DNA from: Chrysogorgia sp. JL179-B06
Taxonomy: Eukaryota > Cnidaria > Anthozoa > Scleralcyonacea > Chrysogorgiidae
Length of the DNA stretch: 64,000 bases
Assembly: GCA_035772405.1 (NCBI GenBank)
Contig: JAYKKM010000250.1
Location: 1,742,001 to 1,806,000 of the forward strand
Reading direction: 5' to 3'
Shown: in pieces, positions 55,426 through 64,000 of the stretch
Numbering within the stretch: position 1 is the first letter of the stretch
How the letters are laid out: the number at the start of each line of letters is the position of its first letter
The notes under the pieces: generated by a model
Told to the model about the DNA's origin: nothing
The model's database searches: none
What the model saw: only the letters and a program-made list of their open reading frames with translations
Translations under genes and position numbers: made by a program

Positions 55426-56804
55426 GATGGCGGAAGGTACGAGTGAAAGCGTGTTCCCGTCTTGTTCAGATCTTTCTACACCTGAAGCGGCCGGCGGTGT
55501 GCCAGTCGCTAGTGTGGAAGAGAAAAAAGGAAAGCGTATTTATTGGCGAGGGATGCAACAAAAGTGTGTTTGTATGAGCAATTTAACCGGTGGCATCAAT
55601 TGAAGGATGAATTGAATTTGAAGACAGACAAGGCAGTCGCAGCTTATCTTCTCGATTACCATTCTGCGAAAGAAGCAGTCTGTAGAAGGTATGTGATTTA
55701 TAGTTGCGACTTTGAACTCTAAACTATTATGAATCAAACACAGAGTTTTAAATACATGTTTCATTTTAGTGAAGCTGATACACAAACCGAAGGCGAAGTT
55801 CTAGAGGAAAATACTACACAGGACCGAAAGTGTTGTCTCCATCACTGTCAGTGGGTCTTCTTTCACCAAGTGAGCTTTTATTTTTCTCTATAAATGTGAG
55901 CCATCAGCATTCACTGAAACATATCCCTGAAATAATCTTTTGTTTTTGGTGTTCGCTTTACTAAAGTGATGACATCTAACCTGGTTCAAGAACGTTTTCC
56001 CCATAGTGAGCGTGCATCAAAACGCCGTCGTTTGATTAGCGATAGCTTTACATCCACACCGACAAGGTATCAGATGTTGATTAACTTTTAGACTGATCGG
56101 TCTTCAAAATTGTGAATTTGTATGGTGTTAAACTGCATTTACATGTATTGTCACAATCATGGACAAAACTACTGAGACAATGAACCACAAAATCACAAGA
56201 AGAACTCCCCTCAGTTCTTGACATCAAGTTCAACTTCCCAAGTTCAGGAGTTACCCTGCTGCTTGAGTAATCTTTATTGATTTCGTTTGAACATGTTTTG
56301 TCCAAGAATTTATTATGCATCATTGACTATTTTAATTTCTAAAATATATTCGCAATGTTGTTTGAATTGTTTATTGCAATTGTGTCATTATATTTTCTTA
56401 GTGTGTGATAACAATCATCAATTTATTTTTGTAGAACCCACAGCATCAGCAACATATCTGCCAACGAAGAAACGATGCCTGCGGCAAGTGAGAGTGAGGG
56501 CAGTGATATTTTGAAGGCAGTCATATTATACCCCAAGATATTTTATTTATTTTATTTTATTAGCTTAAACAAATAACTCTGTAATTTGCAATAATAATTA
56601 TAGTTCTGATAATTGCCCTGCAAACATTGTATCCCTGATAGTGTAAATGATACTCTTGAAAAATTACTTCAAAAAGTGTAGAAATCCTGTTAAAATAATA
56701 AACCAACACAGGTTGTATAAAGAATGCACCAAAAGGGGAGAGAGAATCTATTTTAATATTGTAAAATTTTTAAGCGCATGTTCCAGAAGCTGATAACTCA
56801 GAAA

Positions 56805-56900
56805 ATGATGGTCTGACTGGGATCTAACCCACGACCTACCAGTTAGACACTCCAAACATTGAGCTACAACTACTCAGATGGGTAAACCAGTATGCAATTA
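56805..56900 (-). repeat. tRNA-derived SINE-like segment
   Basis: In complement: TTGTAGCTCAATG (A-box-like) and GTGGGTTAGATCCCAG (B-box-like), followed by CAGTCAGACC. A second, partial copy of the same head (CTCAATGGTTAGAATGTCTAA) lies in the plus orientation at 56,929-56,950. In an intron of the Kolobok-like gene. Confidence 0.5.
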
Positions 56901-56953
56901 AAACCTCTCTATCTGAGTCCTTTCAACTCAATGGTTAGAATGTCTAACTAGTT

Positions 56954-57175
56954 AACTCGCACAATAGCTTGTCGACCCACCACTGAGCTATTTAGTTCTG
57001 AGTAGTAGATTTAGATTGTTCAAATCACTTGACTTATTCCAGTTACAATTGGTTCTCTCGGAATTCTTGTGAGATCAAATAAACAATTATGAATCATATG
57101 AGTATTAAAGCACTCAAAATCTACTTCTCAGATCTGAGAAGCTCAACCGGGGGTTGACAAGCTATTGTGCGAGTT
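56954..57175. mobile_element. MITE with AACTCGCACAATAGCTTGT ends
   Basis: AACTCGCACAATAGCTTGTC (56,954) and its complement ending at 57,175 pair over about 20 bp; inner GACCCACC/GGGGGTT also correspond. It interrupts the plus-oriented SINE-like head just before it. Confidence 0.7.
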
Positions 57176-59579
57176 TTCAGACTGAATTACAGGCGTATAT
57201 TCAGGCTGACACAGGCTACATTGCACCTACATTATTGTAAAATTTATATTGTGCAATTTAGATAAAAATGAACCAAGTAATGTAAGACTATAGCCTAAAG
57301 GGTGGGAGCAGTTGGTTCATTGTTTATCTGAGCTCATATGTAGTTTTTTAATAAATACCTGAATAATAGATTGAGAAAACTATTGTTTTGTAAAATAGGT
57401 TAGATGTCCTGTAGACGACCTCGAAAAAACATCATTAGAATGTGAAGTACACAACACAAACATTGAAGGGGCAGATGAAGAACAAGAAGAGGAAGCTGGT
57501 CAAACCTACAGTTCAACAGACAGAGAGGACCATGAAGTCACAAGAATCTATCCAGTTGATGTTGTGCAGACAGAGTATTGCATAGTGTCTTCAACTAAAA
57601 TAATGGATATTCTCTTACGACTTCATGGCCCTCTTTGTAGAAGAGAAGGATATGGTCAGCAAGTTGGCTTCAGCAATAGCCCTGTCTGGCAACTCCTACA
57701 CAAAAATTGGCTTTTTATTCAAAATAATGAATATGAAGTACATATCAAAGAATCTGTATAACCAGTACCAGAACTTGTTCATCGCACCGACCGTTGATGA
57801 GTATTGGGAGAAGATGAAGGAAGACTGTTCAGATGGGCGCAATATTGTACATATACATTTGCAGATATGGAAACTAAGTCCATATTGAAAATGAATATTG
57901 AAGATGTTCGGGAAGTGGAAGGCAGGAAAAGTTATTACATGGAGATAATTCGATTCGAAAGGGGTTTGGATACCATTCAAGTCAAAAATGGTTGTGAAGG
58001 AGATTGTCACTGATGGTCATCTGGAAATCAGTGCACTTATGAGTAAGTATTCAACAGTATAATGAATAGAAATTTGTCAGGAGTGTTAATCACAGTCACT
58101 TTTTTTATTAACCTATCCATGCACTCCTAAACTGGACAAGCTTCTTGTCTCTGCTATATACGGTACTGGTAATATCATCTGAAATTAGCCAGAATGAATT
58201 CTAAACACTTGAGTGACTTAGGAGTAAAAGAGTTCATTTCATTTTGACTGTTTACCAGTCTCTGTAAATTTCATTATGTTGCAAATACAGTTGTACTAAA
58301 CATGCACATTGATAACATAAATGTTTGATAAAACAAACCAATAGCTCTTGATTACATCTTTATCCAGAAAAATCGGAGAAGTACAAACAAATTGTGCACC
58401 AATGGGATGTCTGGCATGGTGGTAAGAACATTGGGAATAAAGTGATTGCAGTAAGTATACAATTGAATGAAATTATCAGTATTATTATACTGTAATGAGT
58501 CTAACTCAAATAAACTGTCATTTTTTTTCACATTTTATTTTTGAGAAAATATCGCAATCATATCTATCATGCAGCTCTTATCAGTTGGGTAATCAAATGA
58601 CATATGGTGCCATACAGTAGTCCCCTTTGAGAGAACAGTGGTGGGTGCATATTCGGTAGCGGGTACATGTACTGGCACTAAGAGGCCTCTTACTTTACAG
58701 GGTTAATAACTTAATGAAATAAAGTAAATAGCAACCAAACTATTAAATAATTTTGTAGGGGAAGGTAGGGGTTGATTTTAATGTTGTATGGTTTTTGATG
58801 TTTTCATTTCTTTTTTGTTGTTCTTAGGCAGGGAAAGAAAAAGGAAAGGAAGAACTTGTTCCATGGGCCAGCAGAACCTGTAATGGCAATATTAATTATT
58901 TTAAAGTAAGATATTTATTCATTATATGCATAATGTATGATTCAAAGTCTTAGACAGGGACCTGAAATGCTGGCTAAGTCCTTGATATACTTTGCATTTA
59001 ATACTACCATATGTGTATCTTGTTTCTTTTCATACTTTATAACACACAATGTATACTATACTGGTAGATCCTGTGCATGTGTATGTATATTATACCATTT
59101 AGAGAACAGCATTTAATAATCTTATGTTTGATTGATGTCACACATGTCTTTACATAGAGTACATACTGTTTCTGCAGAGCTTTATTTGTCAATCATAAAT
59201 TGATTTAAGTGCAAATCCTTGTGGCTCAGTCTGACCATATACTTTGTATTATATACTGTGTATGTACATTGTGTCTGAGGGCAGTTATTTTATCTTGACA
59301 GGATTTGTGGATTGGAATTCTTCACCATGTTTCAAATGAGCATAGATGGGTACTGGGTGATGGCAAGGGACAAGGACAATGTGGTCATGGTGGAAATTCC
59401 TCATAACTGAGGAAGAAAGACAGAAGCCATGGCTGTCCAAAATTTCACCAGCACAGAATGCGCTGCATGAAATAGTGTTGAAGAAGCGTTTTCTTAACAC
59501 TGTTTCGTACTATAAACATTTTAGGTAAGTTACTTTAACTGTGACTGACCTAAGACGGTCCCATTCTTCTGGTTAAAAT

Positions 59580-60085
59580 GAATCTACAAACATAATAACT
59601 TTAATCTTACAACATCAAATAAATACAATTAAATTAGAGTGAATTGGTTCTTCCTGGGTGTACAATACGACAAACAGTACTTAGCTCGCTACTTTTTATG
59701 ATTAATGTTACTATACTACATTACGTTATAAGAAAAACAAAAACAAGAAGAAAAACAAAGTATCAGGAAATAAAGTATCCAATTGTCATTGAAACTTGCT
59801 TGTCGCACAGGCAATCTCAATGTTACCCGGATCGAGTTCGACTTTCTTTCGCAGACATCTAGAGCCACGAACACACAGGATGGCAGAACGCACAAGAGCA
59901 AATGACGGTTTTGAGTGAATCCAGTTTGTTACGACGTTGTTTTCTAGGCCACGTTTTTCAGCTATTCGTGATGATAGTACCGTCAATAACTTTTCAGTTT
60001 CGCGGCTACTCCTTCCATATGGAGTGGAGATCAGCAGAGTAAAAGAGCCATGTTCCACATGAATGACTCTTTGTCCATGGCTCGT
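59580..60085 (-). mobile_element. Retro-inserted fragment with 16-bp TSD
   Basis: TTCTTCTGGTTAAAAT is present at 59,564-59,579 and again at 60,086-60,101. The insert's minus ORF (60,058-59,786) starts MEHGSFTLLISTPYGRS and contains SFALVRSAILCVRGSRC, a block seen at the C-terminus of many cnidarian retroelement-type proteins (recollection). Long duplication and apparent 5' truncation fit target-primed insertion. It sits in an intron, inside sequence related to the TTAA MITE at 3,016. Confidence 0.65.
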
Positions 60086-60889
60086 TTCTTCTGGTTAAAA
60101 TTGCCTGGTGTTAGCCAGAATAAAATACTGTTAATAAAGACTGTCTATCAGTAAATGTTACCAAGTACTGGCAATATCACAACAAATATCAGACACATAT
60201 TTGTTTTACATTTAATTAACAATAATAGTATATACATCTAATTAACAGTATTTTTCTACACTTTATAATACTAGGCATACTGGTTTTTTGGAATCATTCC
60301 ACAATCACTTGCTCATGTACTGTCCCAAGCACCACTCTTACTCGTAAGTAGATTCATTAGCATTCAAAAATGTTAAATAATTGTATTAATAAATGTTACT
60401 GCATATTCTGGAAAATTTATTGATATACCCCAGTGAATTCTTTTGTGAAAATATCCATTCGTTTTTTGTAGATTTGTTGGCTATAAGCTACGGAATCAAA
60501 CTGTGGCAATTGATTTCAAAAAGCACAGAGTGAGGCAGCCTGCAAGGCTTGCTGATGGCACATTACAAGTAAGGTTAACTTTAATGTAACTTAGCTACAC
60601 TATATGGTGTCTTCAGTGCAGATAAACTTGGTGACATCACAGATTGATTAAAGAGCATGACAATAATTTGTGTTTACAGGCACAAGAGACAGTACAGCAA
60701 ACGAACCAAGATCTGGCGACCTGTGACGAGAGTACTCTTACCTTCCGGAGTTAATTATAAAAAGATTTGAGAAGCGTGTCCAGTCAGGCCCGGTCAACCA
60801 GAGGTTGGGGCTGTCAGCCAATAATCCCTGCAATATTGCTCCAAGTACCACCACCAATAGAAGAACTTTTGCAAAGTCACCAATCACGT

Positions 60890-61385
60890 TTTTCAAACTA
60901 GGACTAATATATGAGGAATTAAAAATGAGGAAAGTGGGGATCTACCTCAGATGTGGTAAGCATTGAATACGGTGTGCCACAAGGATCAGTCCTTGGGCCA
61001 ATACTACTTTCCATACATTACAACAGTGTTGTCAAACATTCCAACTGTATGCTGTTCGCAGATGATACGGAAATACATTCATCGGACACCAACATCAATC
61101 GCGCAGTTGAAAATGTTAATGAAGATCTAGTGTGTATTGAGAAGTGGCTTGTAGAGAATGAAATGGTCGCGCATACAGGAAAATCGGAAGTGACGAAGAT
61201 CGGATCTCGTCCTGCCATGAAAAACGCCACTGACGTTGTTATTAACCTCAATAGCCACAAACTGAAGGAAGTTAACACACAAATATCTTGGTGTGCACAT
61301 AGACAGTCTATTGACATGGAATGATCACTTTTCACACATACGTAAGAAGGTCTACCAGAAACTTTGTTTGCTAAACAGAATATCT
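60890..61385 (+). mobile_element. LINE RT fragment
   Basis: The plus frame has EYGVPQGSVLGPILLSIHYN, MLFADDTEIHSSD (F-A-D-D) and EDLVCIEKWLVENEM, then a shift near 61,280 to KYLGVHIDSLLTWNDHFSHI and LCLLNRISSF. Jockey/CR1-like. Follows the last Kolobok-like exon directly. Confidence 0.8.
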
Positions 61386-61599
61386 TCCTTTAATAATAAT
61401 AATAATGTAATGTTCTAGGAGCAATTATACAAAGTCTCAATGCTCTTACAATAAATAAAAAAATAATAATTAATTGATTAAAAACAAAATGCTGTAAAAT
61501 ACCAAAGCTATCTAATATTATAAAAATTTATTGCTAAAAAGAAAAGTAATAATAACAATAATGAAAAGCTTATATAGCGCTACTTCCATAAGTCCAGTG

Positions 61600-61965
61600 G
61601 CGCTTTACATAATAGTTATAAAAATGAATGAGTTAATTTAATGTTAAAAGTGTTCCAAAGGCCTGTTCGTATAAAAATGTTTTAACTTTACTCTTAAAAA
61701 AGTCTAATGATGTGGATTGTCTGATATCGTCTGGCAAACTATTCCACAAAATAGGAGCACAGACAGAAAAAGCCCCAGCACCATAGGTTTTCAATTTGAA
61801 CTTTGGAACAAAAAGTAGATTCTTCGAAGAGGAACGAAGGTTACAAGAAGGTTTATAGGGCTGTAGTAGATCTTCAGGAGAGGACTTGTTATTAAGTGCT
61901 TTAAAGGTTAGAACGAGAACTTTAAAAAGTATTCTTTGTCGCACAGGTAGCCAGTTTTGTTAGCG
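61600..61965 (-). mobile_element. LINE 3' end (L2-like)
   Basis: The minus frame ends GAGAFSVCAPILWNSLPDDI and FFKSKVKTFLYEQAFG. The 3' UTR has the recurrent GTAAAGCGCCACTGG...AGCGCTATATAAGC and an AAT-type microsatellite at 61,548-61,564. Same tail type as at 42,440-42,815. Confidence 0.8.
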
Positions 61966-61970
61966 CCGAT

Positions 61971-64000
61971 ATGGCTGCCTTCTCGAATTTCGCGCTTCGT
62001 ATATTTTTAATTATTTTGTCCTTCGCCACTGTTAATTATTTTGGTTTTGGAAACAAATGTGTTTCTAAACACCTCTCCCTGGAAAAGCGATGTATATTTT
62101 GGATTTCCATTGATTCTCAGGAGATTTATTCTGAATTATGTTTCTTCATCAACATCCGTCAACAATTCAAACGTGTATTATTTCAATCGAATTTTAAACT
62201 TTCTACTCCTGTCTGTAAAACATTAAAACATGGATCAATAACTCTGGCTCTTCCTCACTCTTTATTCTGGATGGACCTTACTGTCTGTATGGATATACAA
62301 AGTAATCCTGGTCCAGATACTCATTCAAACCTACCGCCTTCAAATCTTGTCAACGCCAACGGTCATCCAAGTTTAAACCTCCCTGCTGTTAAAGTTACAT
62401 ATTCAAGACAACAGCTTTTCAACTTACGTTCTAAATATGCCCTTCCACCTGACCTTTACATTTCCTTAAAAAGTGAAGGATTTCTCAAAACCCGTCGTAC
62501 TCGTGCTGGAAAATCGGTCAATTCCTCCTCCAGATTTTTGAAAATTCAAACTGTTCATCGCTCGCAGCGGACAAATATAATTAGTATTGATTGTTTGCCT
62601 CAAATATCCGCGAACTGCCATAATAGCTCTCTTAAATTTTGTCTAGTCAACAGTCGCTCAGTCAGGAATAAGACCGGAGATATCGCCGACTAGATCGCGC
62701 ATGATTGCATGGCCGATATTCTTGCAATTACGGAGACGTGGCTGGGTAGGGATGATGATGCGGTACGAGCTGAGTTATGTCCTGAAGGCTACGAAATGGC
62801 TGATCACGTGCGCGGCACGCGTCGCGGTGGAGGAACTGCTTTGTTGTATCGAGACTTTCTTGCCGTGACAAAAGTGGATGCAGGGAACAAGAAATCATTT
62901 GAGTTTTCTGAGTGGCTGGTTAACTCATCGTCTGCACATCAACTACGCATTCTTGTTGTCTACCGACCTCCTTATTCAAGTGAACACAGGGTACCTGTGA
63001 GTGTGTTCTTGGCTGAGTTCTTTAGTCATCTAGAACCGTTGTTACTGTGCAAGGAACCGCTATTGATTTGTGGCGACTTTAACATACACGTTGATTCCAC
63101 TGAAGACCCTGATTCTGTTAAGTTTTGTGATTTACTTGAATCGGTTGGGTTGCGGCAGCATGTGAGTCAAGCTACCCATGTTAATGACCACACCCTTGAC
63201 TTAGTAATTACACGTTTCTCGGATGATATTATAGATGGTAGACCGAGCATTGATCGGTTTATATCGGATCATGCCGCCGTTGTTTGTCGTCTTGCAGCTC
63301 CAACGTCATTGGCATCGTATCGCAAAATAACTTACAGGAAGTTTAAGTCTGTGGACTGTGATGTTCTCAGAAAGGATTTGGCAGCTACATCATTGTGTAC
63401 CTCCCGTTATGGTGAGATGGAATATCGGCGAGACGAGAAGAACATTGACGCTTTGGTATATGAATACAACTTAACTCTCAAGAAATTGACTGATCGACAT
63501 GCTCCACTAAAGACAAAAGTGCTTCGGGCGAGACCATCTGCTCCTTGGTATGATGCGGATATTGACGCAGCTAAGAGACGACGCAGGAAGGCTGAAAGAG
63601 TGTGTGACTGGCTGATTTTACTTTCGGATAATAGTGAAAATCAAGGTAAGCTTTTCCGTGCGGTCAGTAAACTTTTAACCACCAAGAATGAATTAAACTT
63701 CCCAAACTATACCAACAACATTGCGCTTTGTAATGATATTGGGGAGTTTTTCGTGCGAAAGGTCTCAAAGATTCGCTCTGATGTGGATCGGCTTGTTCTT
63801 GACGAGGAATCATGTGCTCTTGTACCTAGTGATCGTTGCGTGCCCTCTGATGGTAGTGTTACCCTGGGGTCGTTCCGTTTGCTCAGTGAAGAGGAAGTTC
63901 GAGCTCTGGTTATGGCCTCACCCAAGAAATACTGTGATTTGGATCCAATGCCAATGCCATTAGTGATTGATTGTCTGGAACTACTATTACCAGTAATTAC
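61971..64000 (+). mobile_element. LINE with 2A-like motif and APE endonuclease, nearly open
   Basis: ATG 61,971 opens 240 codons ending at TAG 62,691-62,693; the same frame then stays open to the window edge (64,000). The N-terminal part has a hydrophobic start (IFLIILSFATVNYFGF) and DIQSNPGP at 62,292-62,315, a 2A-like sequence. The endonuclease follows: FCLVNSRSVRNKTGDIAD, stop, ADILAITETWLG, RGGGTALLYRD, LLICGDFNIHVD, DHTLDLVITRF and FISDHAAVV. Pre-RT sequence (APWYDADIDAAKRRRRKA) reaches the edge. Only one nonsense codon separates it from an intact frame, so this is a young copy. RT lies outside the window. Confidence 0.85.

Larger units (their letters stand above)
55428..60770 (+). pseudogene. 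Kolobok-like transposase gene, 11 exons, frameshifted
   Basis: ATG 55,428 (MAEGTSESVFPSCSDLSTPE). Exons: 55,428-55,688 (frameshift near 55,540, then VCLYEQFNRWHQLKDEL); 55,770-55,869; 55,967-56,066; 56,435 to about 56,513; 57,399-58,042 (IYPVDVVQTEYCIV, LASAIALSGNSYTKIGFLFK, VKEIVTDGHLEISALM); 58,368-58,450 (VHQWDVWHGGKNIGNKVIA); 58,828-58,905; 59,302-59,524 (DLWIGILHHVSNEHRWVLGD, KRFLNTVSYYKHF); 60,275-60,343 (HTGFLESFHNHLLMYCPKHH); 60,472-60,568; 60,680-60,770. Splice sites are mostly GT/AG. D-G-H, WDVWH and HTG-LE are the catalytic blocks of Kolobok-like DDE transposases (from memory). Frameshifts in exons 1, 5 and 8 indicate decay, though the splice sites survive. Confidence 0.7.

Noticed and set aside
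58118..58245. Another TTAA MITE copy
   Set aside because: CACTCCTAAA and its complement are present but the arms are too diverged to fix ends or a TTAA duplication.
1..64000. CRISPR arrays, bacterial operons, Shine-Dalgarno sites, rho-independent terminators
   Set aside because: The sequence is eukaryotic, with introns and nested transposable elements; repeats seen are MITEs, TIRs and microsatellites.

Overview
The window is AT-rich eukaryotic DNA. Genes are split by GT/AG introns and most of the sequence is mobile-element debris. The mix of G2E3-like HECT fragments, Kolobok-like, Crypton-like and Academ-like transposases, L2/CR1-like LINEs and Penelope-like RT suggests an anthozoan cnidarian (coral or sea anemone). 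That assignment is inference from the families seen; no species marker is present. No rRNA, functional tRNA or CRISPR array was found.

Layout. 0-5 kb: end of a HECT-like gene, an exon of unknown type, a minus-strand LINE fragment invaded by a TTAA MITE, and several foldback repeats. 5-9.2 kb: an unrecognised transposon-like protein, a small hAT derivative and a frameshifted protein kinase. 10.7-13.5 kb: a minisatellite, an 8-bp-TSD hAT element sitting in a Pro/Gln-rich ORF, and a Kolobok-like fragment. 13.7-23.4 kb: a long-TIR DNA transposon with an XPG-like nuclease region (Academ-like), itself split by a 3.2-kb LINE. 24.3-25.4 kb: a 9-bp-TSD element carrying a RecQ-type helicase fragment. 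26-32 kb: LINE and Penelope-like pieces and a solo LTR. 33-40.7 kb: a second HECT-like gene cut by an LTR retrotransposon, then a gypsy integrase. 42-45.7 kb: LINE tail, a degenerate hammerhead-like motif, integrase and LTR remnants. 46-53.3 kb: a Crypton-type tyrosine recombinase gene split by a twin-primed (5'-inverted) LINE. At the inversion junction of that LINE lies a block with a Tc1/mariner transposase and, facing it, a Rep gene (HUH endonuclease plus SF3 helicase), with a symmetric 11-bp iteron-like array between them. 53.6-55.4 kb: a gypsy gag-protease fragment split by a LINE. 55.4-60.8 kb: an 11-exon Kolobok-like transposase gene. 61-64 kb: LINE pieces, ending in a nearly open LINE with a 2A-like motif that runs off the window.

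Almost every coding region carries frameshifts, stops or insertions, so little here is likely to make a full-length protein. The value of the window is its nested insertion history, much of it datable by target-site duplications and by reading frames that become continuous when an insertion is removed. The most unusual part is the Rep/transposase/iteron block at 48.3-52.5 kb.
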